A stretch of 64,000 bases of DNA from Nematostella vectensis (Eukaryota > Cnidaria > Anthozoa > Actiniaria > Edwardsiidae), in the NCBI RefSeq assembly GCF_932526225.1, contig NC_064034.1, positions 14,210,887 to 14,274,886 of the forward strand. The letters run 5' to 3'. The translations under genes were made by a program, and so were the position numbers. The first letter of the stretch is position 1. The number at the start of each line of letters is the position of its first letter. Below the pieces are notes generated by a model, which saw nothing but the letters and a program-made list of their open reading frames with translations, ran no database searches and was not told the DNA's origin. Below are positions 23,036 through 34,311 of the stretch, piece after piece.

Positions 23036-23689
23036 TTCATTTGGGAAATAATTCATTCGTATGATATCAAATCATTACATTTGGGGGCACACTTTCTTGA
23101 CTGGGCACGTATCGCTAATGGCCGCCATATTGGAATTTCTCTCTATTTGGAAAATGGGTGCGGGGCTTAGGCCCTTTTATACCGCGCCTTCGTGTTTAAT
23201 CATTTTGAAAGCGTTTGTAAAATACTTAGGAAAATTGGAATGTGGTCGAAGTTATTCAAGCTTCGAGAATAGCACATTGTTTGTAGAAAGAGATGATAAA
23301 ATAAGGGTGGGGTATCGTATTATTTTGAGGCCCTCACAAAACGATTTCAACGTTATTGTCTCGAGCCCAGCTCAAGTGCCAAACAAATAGAAACAAACAA
23401 AGGAAGTATTACCGCTCAGACCCGGTACTAATGCCTGTTTCGTAAATTGTGCGAGCAAGAAGTGCATCCACCCGTACGGGGGAAAAGCCACCCTTCACAA
23501 AGTGCAGAAGTCCTGCTACACGGAGACTGCTGTTTAGATCGAACCGTCTTCACTATGGAGCCCACAGGAGTCATCAAGCAAGTGGCCAGCAGGTTTTATC
23601 TCAATAAATATTATAATTGTGTGAGTTTTTACCACCTAAAATATTGCATAAATATAAAAATTGTGTTGAAAAGGGCGTTGATTACTTCA
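23036..23689. other. Non-coding region, nothing recognised
   Basis: An open stretch at 23061-23390 shows no domain that I recognise and no repeat partner in the window. Confidence 0.4.
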
Positions 23690-24130
23690 AGACGTTACCA
23701 ACTGTGTTCTTGAAAGCCAACACCATTGTAGTCGATGGCACAACAGCACAGGTGACCGCAATGGTCACTTGGATTGCCGAGGTTGAGCAACTTGAGGCCA
23801 GCCGCAAAATGGCGAATGCCAAGCCCGTGGATGAATGTTGGTTCTTCTTCAAGGATTACAAGAAACACGATTAAAAAGGGTTAGAAACAGGACAAGGGAA
23901 ACTCGAAGAAAGACTACCTCACATGTCAGTCACATTCTCAAAATGGTTTCTAGAAAAATTCCCAGAACTTTTATAAGAATTTTGAGCAGAATTCACACGT
24001 TTTAACGTCTCCGTTTGATATTAATGCTTCACTACAACATTTATTATTGTACCCGTCGTTGCCAGAAGATATAGTGACGACACAGAGTCTATTTATATTC
24101 ATTGACCCAAAGAACAGAACGTAAGAGAGC
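23690..24130 (+). pseudogene. Unrecognised gene fragment, copy 1
   Basis: The frame has TVFLKANTIVVDGTTAQVTA, ..RKMANAKPVDE and FFKDYKKH, then a stop. In an adjoining piece come HMSVTFSKWF and FPELL-like residues, down to a SLFIFIDP-like end near 24115. The first half recurs at 24405-24600 and the second at 28519-28785. I do not recognise the family. The matching of protein-like blocks between copies suggests a once-coding duplicated gene. Confidence 0.4.
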
Positions 24131-24735
24131 ACTGCCGTGGAGGACCTTTGCGAGAAAGTTTCAGTTACTGATCCACTGGTTTATCAAATAGCAAACGTTG
24201 CAATAAAGCACATCAATGCATTGTTGGAGTTTAACGCCGATTTTAAAAGACTGTGTCATTAACTGCAATTGAAAAAGATATAGAATGGCCAACAAGAGCT
24301 ACCGAAACAAGAATTTCAGCTTTTTGCAGATACGCTCATGAATGATAAATATGATGAAATATGTGGGGTGAAAAACGACGACAAAGCCGTGAATACGCTG
24401 GCTAAGAATACTGTGTTCTTGAAAGCCAACGCTATTGTAGAAGATGGCACAATAGCACAGGTGACAACAATGCTCACTGGGATTGTCAAGGCAGAGCAGC
24501 CTGAGGCCAGGCGCAAAATGGCGAATGCCAAGCCCGTGGATTAATGGCGGTTTTCCTTCAAGGATTACAAAAACACGGTTACGCTACGTTATACACTGAA
24601 GACTCTCAAGGTCTGTGGACGTTTAATTATTGACTAAAAGGGTTTGAAAATCCTCCCACCGATCATTGCGGGAGGTATTTCTAGAACGAAGGAGACAGGC
24701 ACAAACAGAATTCTGCGTTGGCAACGAGCGGTACC
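24131..24735 (+). pseudogene. Unrecognised gene fragment, copy 2 (5' part)
   Basis: Opens with AVEDLCEKVSVTDPL and ANVAIKHINALLEFNADFK (about 24135-24260), then stops. 24338-24544 repeats NTVFLKANAIVEDGT..RKMANAKPVD. Beyond it, in another frame, are GYATLYTEDSQGLWTF and KGFENPPTDH. The fragment ends at the LTR at 24736, and its continuation is probably 28519-28785. Confidence 0.4.
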
Positions 24736-24881
24736 TGTTACAATATCTGGGTTCCCTGTGTTAAGAACAATAAAGTCCCGGCTGCAGCCCTCCATCTTGG
24801 CTACAGATCTAAACACTCGTATTGTTGTCTTTCTCTGATCTTCTCGTGAGATTATCTACTGTTAGCTCACATCTTGAAACA
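24736..24881 (+). repeat. 5' LTR candidate of element 2 (146 bp)
   Basis: Starts TGTTACAATATC and ends CTTGAAACA directly before a tRNA-Leu-type PBS. It contains AATAAA near 24768. There is no second copy in the window, so the left border is inferred from the TGTTA start and could be off. Confidence 0.55.
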
Positions 24882-24895
24882 TGGTGGCAGCGTGG
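24882..24895 (+). other. Primer-binding site of element 2
   Basis: TGGTGGCAGCGTGG starts immediately after the CA end of the LTR. The first 11 nt complement a tRNA-Leu 3' end (CGCTGCCA plus CCA). Confidence 0.75.
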
Positions 24896-25041
24896 TTAGC
24901 TAATTTATCTTGATCTCAACTGGAACCTTTAAGTTGTGGGCTGTGTTTTGACGAATTTCCTTGCTAAATTCGCGTTCAAAACTCGCTCGACTCTCGACCT
25001 CAGACCACGTGGATTGAATCTACACTGCTCTGTACTGTGCC

Positions 25042-25731
25042 ATGCCTGCTACTGGCGAATCTGAAGAGACTCCTCCAGCTCCTCCACCTACAGCATCATC
25101 TTTTCAGCCGGGTTATGGCTTCAAACCGCCTGAGCCCGTGAAATTGGCAAAGAATGGAGTTGAAAGTTGGAAGATAGGGAAACAGCTGTGGCAGCATTAT
25201 TGTATCGTCTCTAACGCCGATTCACACTCGCTTCAATTCAAGAAATCTCTCTTGATCTCTACCATGGGAATAGAAGCTTTACAAATCTACAATGCCTGTG
25301 ACCCTGCAGAAACTGACACTGCTAAAGATATCCTAACCAAACTTGATGCTCACATACTTGGAGAAACCAACGAGACCTTCGAGAGGTACAAGTTCAACAC
25401 TCAAGTCCAGAAACCTGATGAGAGTATTGACAGCTATGTTGCAAGCCTGAAGACATTGGCCGAGACTTGTAATTTCTGTGAGTGCTTGAAAACTTCCTTA
25501 CTGAGGGATAGAGTGGTACTTGGTGTGAAAGATGATCATACCAGAAAGCGTCTGCTGCAAGAAGGAAAACTCACTCTACAAAAAGCACTTGACATTGGTC
25601 ACAGTTATGAGAAAACGTCTGATCAACTGAAGATTATTTCTGGAAAGGAAGAGGAGGTACACCGATTGAATATAAACAAGCAAAAAAACAAAAGGAGTTT
25701 CACATGGTCAAAGGAACAAGCCAGTCGGTAA
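25042..25731 (+). pseudogene. gag: Element 2 gag
   Basis: ATG at 25042 opens a Pro-rich N-terminus (MPATGESEETPPAPPPTASS). It is followed by capsid-like WKIGKQLWQHYCIV, YKFNTQVQKPDESIDSYVAS and LRDRVVLGVKDDHTRKRLLQ, typical of gypsy gag. The frame stops after KEQASR, before a zinc knuckle. A Cys-containing stretch in the next frame (CKAWGKRCNNCKAPSRF at about 25810) is its remnant. Confidence 0.8.
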
Positions 25732-25770
25732 TGGTAAACCTGGAGGCACGAATCCTCGTCAAGCTGCTAA

Positions 25771-28450
25771 ATGCAAATTTTTTGCTATTCTCACACTCTA
25801 AAGAAGGAATTCTGCAAAGCTTGGGGGAAGAGATGCAATAATTGCAAGGCTCCCAGCCGTTTCTCGAGTTGCTGTCTAAGTTTGGGTGGCAAGAAACAAG
25901 TCCATACTGTTGGTGACGGATCTGACTCCGATTCCTCTGCTGAAATGGTATGCCTAGTCATATCTGAATCAATTAACTCTGTCTCTAGTGGTCCCTTATA
26001 TGCTGAGATGTGTCTAAAAGATGGACGGAGAGTCAAATTCCAGGTTGATTGCGGTGCCACAGTCAATGTTATAAATCACAAATATGTGCCGCAAAACACT
26101 CAACTCCAAGAATCGGAAAATACACTGAACATGTACAACAAAACTACTCTTAAACCAGTGGGAAAGTGTTGGATTATCACTATAAATCTGATTACGAAGA
26201 AGAAGTATAATGTCATGTTTGAAGTTGTGAAAGAGGATTTAACACCCTTGCTTAGCAGAAAAGCAGCGGAACAGATGAAGCTCATCACGGTCAACTATGA
26301 TAACTTCAAGAAGGTCCATGTAGTCGCTGATGGATTCACAGAATTAGTGACTGAATACAAAGCTGTATTTGATGACACTGCTGTAGGATGTTTCTTAGGA
26401 AAAGTAAATCTCAAGGTTGATGGCAATGCCGTGCCTACTCAAAGTCCACCACAATGAGTACCTATCAGTGTTAAACCTGCACTTGAGAAAGAGTTAGACA
26501 ACCTTGTCAAGCTTGGAGTCCTGAAGCCTGTAACTGAGCCAACTCAATGGTGCTCACAGATCTCTATACATAAGAAGAAGAATGACCAGCTCAGGACCTG
26601 TCTTGCCCAAGAGTCTTGAATGAAGCTCTTCAGAGGTAAATATACCTTCTCCCGACAATTGATGATATCCTGCCTGAGCTCGCCAATACTAAGCTGTTCA
26701 GTAAGTTTGATCTTGCTCATGGTTACTGGCACTGTGAACTTGATGAAGAGAGTAGTTACATGACCACATTAATCACTGTGAATGGCAGATTTCGTTGGTG
26801 TCGTCTCCCATTTGGTCTCAAAGTCAGTTCTGAGATATTCCAGCGTAAGCTCATTGAGAGTCTATCAGGTCTTCGTGGAGTGGTCTGTGTGGTTGATGAC
26901 ATTCTAGTTTATGGACATTCTGAGAGTGATCATGATGAGAAATTGAGAAATCTACTTGATGTTTGTGCTAGAAATAACATTAAGCTGAATCACCAGAAGA
27001 GTGTGTTCAAGACCACTGAAGTTGAGTTCCTTGGTCACGTCGTGACAAATGAGGGTCTAAAACCTGATATGAAGAAAGTCGAAGCCATTCTTAAAATGGA
27101 AAACCTCACTGATGTTGAGGGAGCTCGACGTGTTCAGGGAATGGTAACTTATCTCGCAAAGTTCCTTCCACAACTCTCCACGGTAATGGATCCTATTCGT
27201 CGAATCACTAGACAAGATGTGGAATGGGAATGGAGTGAGGAACAGGATCATGCAATGGAAGAAATAAAGAGACTAGTGACTACAGCTCCTGTACTTGCTT
27301 ATTGTGATCCTGACAAAGAACTTGTGATTCATTGTGATGCCTCGAGCACTGGTTTAGGCACTGTTTTACTACAAGAAGGAAAGCCGCTATGTTATGCCAG
27401 TCGTGCCCTTACAACTACGGAATGCGGGTACGCGCAAATTGAGAAAGAGTGCCTGGCAATTGTGTTCTCACTGGAACGTTTCCACCAATATACGTTTGGA
27501 CGGAAAACCATTGTGCATAGTGATCATAAACCACTGGAAATGATTGTACGCAAGCCACTGCACAAGTACCCAAAGCGTCTTTAAGGTATGATGCTTATAC
27601 TTATACAGTATGACATTGAAGTTGTATATAAGAAGGGCAAGGGCATGTACATAGCTGATACTTTATCTCGTGCATACTTGCCAGATTATACTGAACACAA
27701 GGATAGTTTTGCTAAGATTCATGCTGTTGGTCACCTAAGAATTAGAGAAGAAAGGATTAGACAGCTAAAGAAAGCCACTGAAATGAATGATACTCTGCAA
27801 ACTCTGAAATCAGTCATTCTTAAAGGATGGCCAGACTCGAGACAGGAACTGCCTACTCAGGTTACACCATACTTTTCATATAGAGATGAACTGACCTTAC
27901 ATGATGGATTGATCTTTAAGGGAGAACGAGTCATCGTTCCTGAGAGCATGCGTAAGGAGATCAAAGACCATCTTCACATATCACATCTTGGAGGTGAGAG
28001 TATGTTAAGACGTGCACGTGAATGCATATTTTGGTCTGGTATGTCTGCAGAAATCAAACAGCTAGCAAGTGTTTGTGATGCCTGTCAAACATTTGCTAAA
28101 GCTCAACAGAAAGAAACACTCATAACTATAGAAGCTAAAGCACCATGGGGAATTGTTGGTGTTGATTTATTCTCATGGAACAACAAAGACTACCTACTGG
28201 CAGTTGATTATTTTAGTGGATACTGGGAAGTTGACCTTCTTAAGAAATCTAACTCCCCTGCAGTGATTAGGAAACTGAAACAACACATCTCAAGATTTGG
28301 TGTTCCTGTACAACTAGTCAGTGATGGAGGGCCTCAGTTTGATGCCAAATAGCTTGCGCTATTATCTAAGCCTTTTCAAAACCTACAAAAAGAACACTAA
28401 ATTTCTGTACATAATTCAATCACAATATGCAGACTAAGGCTTAGTTGATT
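25771..28450 (+). pseudogene. pol: Element 2 pol, multiple breaks
   Basis: The protease reads VDCGATVNVI at about 26045, with Cys in place of the usual Thr. RT starts PALEKELDNLVKLGVLKPV and is broken at 26457 and around 26580-26760, then is open at 26760-27584 with RLPFGLKVSSEIFQ and active site CVVDDILVYG. RNase H follows: HCDASSTGLGTVLL, IEKECLAIV and HSDHKPLEM. A stop at 27584 is followed in frame by integrase: HISHLGG...CDACQ zinc binding, VGVDLFSWNN and VSDGGPQF. The last catalytic Glu region is degraded (about 28430). Not functional. Confidence 0.85.
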
Positions 28451-28518
28451 TTTTTTTTAACCATAGAGAATAAAAATCCTCTGAATAACACGATTGTTTT
28501 TTTTTAATTTGGTGATCA

Positions 28519-28785
28519 TTGGTCACGGTTTGGCGAGTTGAGGAAAACCTTACAAGGGAAACTCTAAGAAAGACTACCTCTCACATGTCAGTCACATTCT
28601 CAAAATGGTTCCCGGAAAAATTCCAAGAAATGTATAAGAATTTTGCGCAGAATTCGCACGTTTTAAACTTTCCGTTTGATATTTATGCTTCACTGCAACA
28701 TTTATTATCGTATCCGTTGTTGCCAAAAGATATAGTCACGGCCCAGAGTCTATTTATACTCATTGACCCAGTCAGTAATAAATAA
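28519..28785 (+). pseudogene. Unrecognised gene fragment, second half of the duplicated gene
   Basis: Open frame with HMSVTFSKWFPEKFQEMY, NFPFDIYASLQHLLSYPLLP and AQSLFILIDP. It matches 23920-24115 closely, but in an intact frame. Together with 24131-24735 it probably forms one copy split by element 2. Function unknown. Confidence 0.4.
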
Positions 28786-29060
28786 ATGAAAAATGTGCAT
28801 CTTTCTTTTGCTAAAACTGGATTGTATCTTTTTACACAGGATTCATAGATACAAGAAAAAGCCCCTTCCCCATAGCCCCTGTAGTAGAAGATGGAGAAGA
28901 GGCTGTGACCTACAAACCAAGGAACAACCTGAGTCTTTTACTTGCTGCGGAAGACCTCCAGAGATGCGCTACTGCTACGTGCTCCGCTCTAAAAGTGCCA
29001 CTACAAACACAAGCATTCTCATCGAACTCAGCCCCCTCCTGTAGTTCTACTAGTCACGTC
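28786..29060. other. Unassigned sequence ahead of the LINE
   Basis: A Ser/Thr-rich open stretch (28905-29174) has no recognisable domain. I see no clear 3' tail for the neighbouring LINE here. Confidence 0.35.
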
Positions 29061-30037
29061 TCAAGGCAGCACCTTTCCTGTGATCTCGTTTCTCCCAAGC
29101 AAGATAAAAGCGTTTATAAGAATCTCGCAGTGATTAAAGAAAACAAACTTTCTAATTTTCGCAATATTTCGTAGATGGAAAAAGGAGGATTGGCATATTG
29201 AAGTTACTTGTTTGTCCATGGTCAAAATGTTATCGAACCATACACCTATGTACACAGAACAGTTCTGTTTTGTCACTATTTAGCTGCAGCGTATTAGTCG
29301 TGATCTAGCTACGAAGGCAAGATTCTATACAGCACTTTGCTTGCTTCAGTTCACTATCGTATTTTGGGTCGAATGATAAGTATAATTGCGTATCGACAGC
29401 ATAAAAATGGAAGTTTACACTGTGTTGTTTGATAACGTTAGCAAGCGGTGCAGTATATAGCGAATATAATATAGGACCTAGCACCGACCATTAAGGAACG
29501 CCACAAAGCATCTTCTGACTTAAAGAAAATCCGTCACCTATTTTTACAAATTGGGAGCGGTTTGTCAAATAACAATTGAAACATGCCAGAGCTTTACTTG
29601 TTATACCATATCGATGTTCCAGTCGTTTGAGGAGGATTTCATGATCTACCGTATCAAATGCGGCAGAGAGGTCTAATAGAACTAGTATGAATCATTTACC
29701 GCTGTCTATTTAACAAAGGATGTCATGACGTATGCGCGTAAGTGCCGTTTCTGTGCTGTGGCCCTCTCGGTATGCTGACTGAAAACGTTCAAGGAGATTA
29801 TCTTTATCACAGTGCTCGCGCAAGCAAACTGCTGCAACTTTTTCCAGTGCCTTAGAGATACATCCCAAATTAGGGACAGGTCTATAATGTTTATGAACCT
29901 CATTACCGAGTGAGTCTTTTCTAAGTGCGGGATTTAACACAGTTTTTTTGTGACTGTCAGGGATAATACCTGTTTCAAAAGACAAGTTAACACATTTTGT
30001 CAGTATCGGAATTACTGTTTCATGGCAATCTTTCATT

Positions 30038-30722
30038 AGAACGATTTCACATAACCGCTTTTAACATGCTAATGAGAAAACTAACATGTTAATGGAGCAC
30101 ACGCGCGGTAGGTTCACCCTTGGGAGAGTATTGACAAAAAAAACAAATATTTCATTTGTTCTCTTTTATTCCCAAACATTTCACAACCCGGTGAAAATGT
30201 TGAAGTAGTGATACATCAAATTGGATCAACCGTAAAAAAGTGGCTGTAGTCCATTCTAGGCAATTATATTTTCTTGTCCATAGAAATTTACGCAAATAAA
30301 ACAATTGAGAGAGTCAGAGTTCCTAACTTGTGTGAACTACTTGTCCAACTGCTTGATCGTTCACTAGAGTTTCCATGGCCTTTGAACACATAGCTGTGTG
30401 AGCTTCTTGTGCTTCCCTTGCCCGTCTTTTTTTTCTTGGATTTTGGTTCCGATTCATTTTCGCTCTCAGAGGAGAATCCTGCGAATGCGGTCGTTAATTC
30501 GTACTCGACTTTTCTTTGTGCAGGCGTCTGCTTGTTCGCATAACGCATTTGTTGCCTCACTATCCCCGACTGTGCGCCGACATAAATGGGCTTTGAGGTA
30601 GATGTTGATGGCTGTGGAGCTGCCAATGCTTGTTTTAAGATGTTTCGCGTGCCGCGAGTGTGCCTCATTAACATGTTAGTTTACTCATTAGCATGTAAAA
30701 AGGGGTTACGTGAAATCGTTCT
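30038..30722. mobile_element. 685 bp TIR element nested in the LINE
   Basis: The terminal inverted repeats are about 70 bp, starting AGAACGATTTCAC.TAACC (30038-30107 and 30653-30722). They align without gaps with a handful of mismatches. ATT lies just outside both ends (30035-30037 and 30723-30725), giving a 3 bp target-site duplication. The LINE reading frame stops at one end and resumes at the other. The superfamily cannot be assigned from the ends alone. Confidence 0.85.
30288..30674 (-). CDS. Ser-rich basic ORF inside the TIR element
   Basis: A 128-codon frame starts at an ATG within the right terminal inverted repeat (ACATGTTAATG context) and fills most of the element. It is rich in Ser, Thr, Gln and basic residues, with PKSKKKKTGKG as a possible nuclear signal. 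No transposase catalytic motif is seen. It may be a DNA-binding or captured fragment, or a chance ORF. Confidence 0.35.
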   Translation of the reverse strand: MLMRHTRGTRNILKQALAAPQPSTSTSKPIYVGAQSGIVRQQMRYANKQTPAQRKVEYELTTAFAGFSSESENESEPKSKKKKTGKGSTRSSHSYVFKGHGNSSERSSSWTSSSHKLGTLTLSIVLFA

Positions 30723-31282
30723 ATTAAATTCCTGGAACTGGATCCACCACAAATGATTTCTTTCACATGGGCTTGAGAAGAGAGCTAAGTTCTTTATTTG
30801 ATGTAAGAGAGAGATTATCAAACCGATTAGAGAAGCATTAATCTTCTGGAAACAGATCTGTTCGTGTTGAAGGGAAAGTGTTACAAATAGTTCCAACTTT
30901 CTTTGTAAAAAAGTAAACAACTTTCCGCGAGATCTATAGGACAGTCATGAGACGGTCTTTGTTTTTACTAGATTTAGAATTTAACATCTTAGATATAGAA
31001 GTGAACAAAACACGCTGATCTTTGGCATTTTCTTTTATAGTTCCAGCATAAAAGTTCATTTTGGAATCATAAATACCCTTGTTTACTCGAACACATTGTT
31101 CAACAACATACATCTCACGATGGACAGTGATTTGAGTTTTTCGCCATAGTCGCTCTAGTTTTCTCCGCTGTTTCTTTGCTTCCTTAATCTTATCAGAATA
31201 CCAGGGAGCAGCAGGTCTTACAGTTACAGTACTTGTAACTAGCGGAGCATGATTATTAGGGCTGAAGGTGCGCTTTGTCACT

Positions 31283-32068
31283 GCGGATGCGGCCACTCAA
31301 AATATGAAGTTGTTCAAGCTGCATAGGGCTCCTAATCTTCCAGATGGCGAGGTTGTTTTCAAGCTACCAAACATACATTCCGAGAAGCCACGTGACCTTT
31401 ACTTTATCTGTGACCATCCACATTTGATGAAGACAACGCGGAATTGCTGGGAGAAGTCACATAATGGACAGAGCAAGAGAAAAATGGTAAATGGTAAAAA
31501 AGTTAAATTTTAATTTAACATAATTTAACGTAATTTTGTTTTGCTTTACTGACATGTTTTTTTTTTTTTTAATTGTTCACCTGTCTAGAACGATGGGATG
31601 GATATCAGCTGGCAGCATCTAGTAACACTCTACGAACGGGATGTTTGCATCGACTGTAATGCCCCACGACTTAGGCTGATTCCTATGTTGACGCATGAGC
31701 ATGTGTATCTCAACAGCTTATACGTATGAGGGTCAACCTAGCTGCTCAGGTAACTTTTCAGGTAATTTTTTTTTCTAAGCTCTTTCTCCTCTCTGGCTCC
31801 CTGTATCAAAGGAGGGGTAAGTTCATCCAGGTTAGCAATATATCAAATTTTACCAATATAGTGGCAGAGGTTAGGACTATGAGGGGGAATCTTGATAAAA
31901 TGTAAGATGCACAAAATTAAATTCAGAAAATGTGTTTGTTTTTAGGTTTTGTCATCTTTTCTCGTCAATGCCTTTAAGTTCATTGGGAGGGAGAACACCA
32001 AAGCTACTGAGAAATTTGTCTCAATGATGGACACCTTCTTCGACTGTTTAAGTGCACCAGTCCCTTAG
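31283..32068 (+). pseudogene. P-element/THAP9-type transposase fragment with two introns
   Basis: Exon 1 (to 31486) has LFKLHRAPNLPDGEVVFKLP, then SEKPRDLYFICDHPHLMKTT and RNCW, the signature block of P-element-like transposases. A GT at 31487 and AG at 31588 join in frame to exon 2, NDGMDISWQHLVTLYERD then PRLRLIPMLTHEHVYLNS. A small deletion near 31725 shifts the frame before RVNLAAQ at 31749|GT. After the AG at 31945, exon 3 reads VLSSFLVNAFKFIGRENTKA and FVSMMDTFFDCLSAP, then TAG. The THAP domain and first half are absent. The LINE abuts the left end, so the LINE probably cut the gene. Confidence 0.8.
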
Positions 32069-33225
32069 ATTCAACTGAGGAGTTCCAAATAAGTAATTTC
32101 AAAATCGCTCAAAATTGGTTTTAAGTAAGCCCCTGGTTCTCTTATCATGGTTAATAAGTTGAGTTACATACAATAAATATTTTTCGAGAAATTCCGAATT
32201 TACGATTTTGCTTATAAAATCGCCGATTTGGGGGCATTTCTCACCTTGCGTAAAAAATCGCAAAATATTCTTTAAATATACGCGGAATTAAAAATAGCGA
32301 TGCAGATCCTAAGAATAGAGTTGATAAGGTATAAATCGAGTGGTTTCTTTACTTTTTTCGGCAAAAAAGTATATTTTATTGCTGTGTCTAAACATGTCAA
32401 TAAAAAAATGTCGACTTGAATAATAGTCTAAATTAGGGGATTATAAAACCGATGGTACATGGATTTTCGCAGAAATTTTGCACTTTGAGCAAAGATTGGT
32501 GTTATATCTTTCGATTCAGCAAATAAAAAATTGGGGGAATCAAATTCCCGAATTATAATGAAGCCGAACGCGACCCCATGTCGAGCTCAAATAACGCGAT
32601 TTTCTTGACAGCCGTCTTTATTAGATACATATACCTGTTTGAACAGGAGACAAATCACAGAAAATAAATTCTACTCTTGCTGTATACTAATCTCAGATGC
32701 TGTATAATTGTCTTGGTTCATCCGTGGAACTGGAATTCAATAAAGACATTACAATAAAAAATATTTGCTATTTTGTACAGATTTCAGTTAAGAACGCCTG
32801 ACGGAATGGCAAACTTTAAAGGATTTGTTTGGGTTTTAAAGTTTCTTTACGCTCCATTGAAGTAAAAGATATTCAAGCACGTTAGTTCTTACCTTCTGCC
32901 AAGATGTTTCTGGAAAAAAGGCCGATTTTAAAGGCCGAGATTAATTTCAATGCAAAGGTCAAGTACCTGAACACGAGTCTGGTTTCAGATGACAACAACT
33001 GATCAGCGGTCTACCAGATAAGAATGCGTGAATTTCCAAAGGAAACCCGATATAAAGAATAGTTCAACTAGTCGGCTTGCAGTTTTTATTTTAGATTGTT
33101 TCTTATTTTATGTTCTTCATTTTAAAAAAACATATTAATGATCCCAAAATTATTTTAAAAATTAATATGGGATATGTATATGCGTATGAGGCATATACTT
33201 GACATTATCATGTCACTCACAGCAG
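32069..33225. other. AT-rich non-coding region
   Basis: No ORF or repeat recognised. It may include decayed 3' parts of the P-like element. Confidence 0.45.
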
Positions 33226-33257
33226 GCAAGAGACCATGATGTATCATGGTCTCTTGC
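33226..33257. repeat. Perfect 15 bp palindrome arms, 2 nt spacer
   Basis: GCAAGAGACCATGAT (33226-33240) and its exact complement (33243-33257) flank GT. Confidence 0.95.
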
Positions 33258-33552
33258 AGCAGGACATCACCCGAAAGTATGAGATATCTCTTCTCAGCTG
33301 GCTCGCCTATGTTGTGAAAGCGTAATTCTAGATAGGAAACACCAATCAAAGAATAAAACACGAATACCACAAGCAAACATGCTTCCTTGACATAAGGGCA
33401 TAAGCTGGAAGAATTGTCACACTCCCTCAAAGCGGCATCCTGTTACAGTAACACCTCCGTTAGCCACAAAAGGCTTTAGGGCAACACAAAGAGATCACAT
33501 TAATCTGCTTCTTATAAAATCAGGCAAGCTAGAATTGTAAGTCAGATGATGC

Positions 33553-33754
33553 TTGATATTTTTCTTGATCATGAATACCTGTGATTACGCTGTTTGGGTG
33601 GGTGGTCCTTGTGGCCCTAGTGTCGATTGCTCGAGCAATTCAAAGTGCGTTCTTCTGAAAGATTGTAACAAGGATATTCATGGACACAAGAAGCTGCTTA
33701 ACATATCAGACAAGTCTCTTCAAACTGAGTTTGAACTTCTTCTTGCTAGGGCTG
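33553..33754 (+). CDS. Possible host exon with canonical donor
   Basis: An open frame with a hydrophobic start, several Cys (GGPCGPSVDCSSNSKCVLLK) and LLNISDKSLQTEFELLLARA ends at GCTG|GTAAGTGAAT, a strong 5' splice-site match. No acceptor or partner exon is confirmed. Product not recognised, and it may be chance. Confidence 0.25.
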
Positions 33755-34272
33755 GTAAGTGAATCATGATTTAAAGACCGGAGTATTTGTTAAGCGCGCG
33801 CGTAGGTGACAAATGTAATCACAGGTAGCCCAGGCAATGGTTGCTTGTTCGTAGCTCGGAATTCGGCTGTTCTGAGAGGGGACGAGTAAAGCGACGACGA
33901 GTAAAATGAGTTCTTTAATAATAATCTGACTACCCCCGAAAGAACAAAGAGGGATTTTTTATGCCTTTGCAGTATCTTCACGGGACTTTTATCGTCGGAT
34001 TTGGCTACGTACCAGGGTTATCTAGCTTATGCTTTATAGTTTTGTCAACAAATAGCACTTCCATTGGGAACCGAAAGACCTTCGGCCGTTGTGGGGGGAT
34101 GCGTTCGCACCCCCAGCATCCCCCCTCCTTCCCTGGGTACGGGACTGCATTTTGCTTGTTCTTTGAACATATTTTGAAGAGTCCCTATTTCAACTCAACT
34201 CCCGTTCGGTAGACTCGACTTCTTTATCACGCACCTCTGCTTTCCTTATTTTAGTTTATGTGTGTGCCGATG

Positions 34273-34311
<39 letters not shown>

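Larger units (their letters stand above)
24736..28480 (+). mobile_element. Decayed, 3'-truncated Ty3/gypsy retrotransposon (element 2)
   Basis: Order on the plus strand is a short LTR candidate, PBS, gag, protease, RT, RNase H and integrase. It ends inside the integrase core: the canonical SDGGPQF is at about 28320, degraded QYA...GLVD-like sequence continues to about 28450, then a T-rich stretch. No 3' LTR or polypurine tract is found. Stops and frame changes are scattered through gag and RT. Confidence 0.9.
29061..31285 (-). mobile_element. Decayed LINE (CR1/L2-like), interrupted by a TIR element
   Basis: In minus-strand order, 31285-30934 encodes APWYSDKIKEAKKQRRKLER and SKMNFYAGTIKENAKDQRVL, typical of the stretch between endonuclease and RT. 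Then comes LLKPM..KEIICGG (to about 30723). After the inserted element come MKDCHETVIPILTKCVNLSF, HYRPVPNLGCISKALEKV and FQSAYREGHSTETAL, followed by GVP(stop)WSVLGPILYSLY. The active-site box is FYAVDTQLYLSF, with Val where the first catalytic Asp belongs, and the end is LGVWFDNILTMDKQV. The endonuclease is missing. Stops and frame changes are present. Confidence 0.88.
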
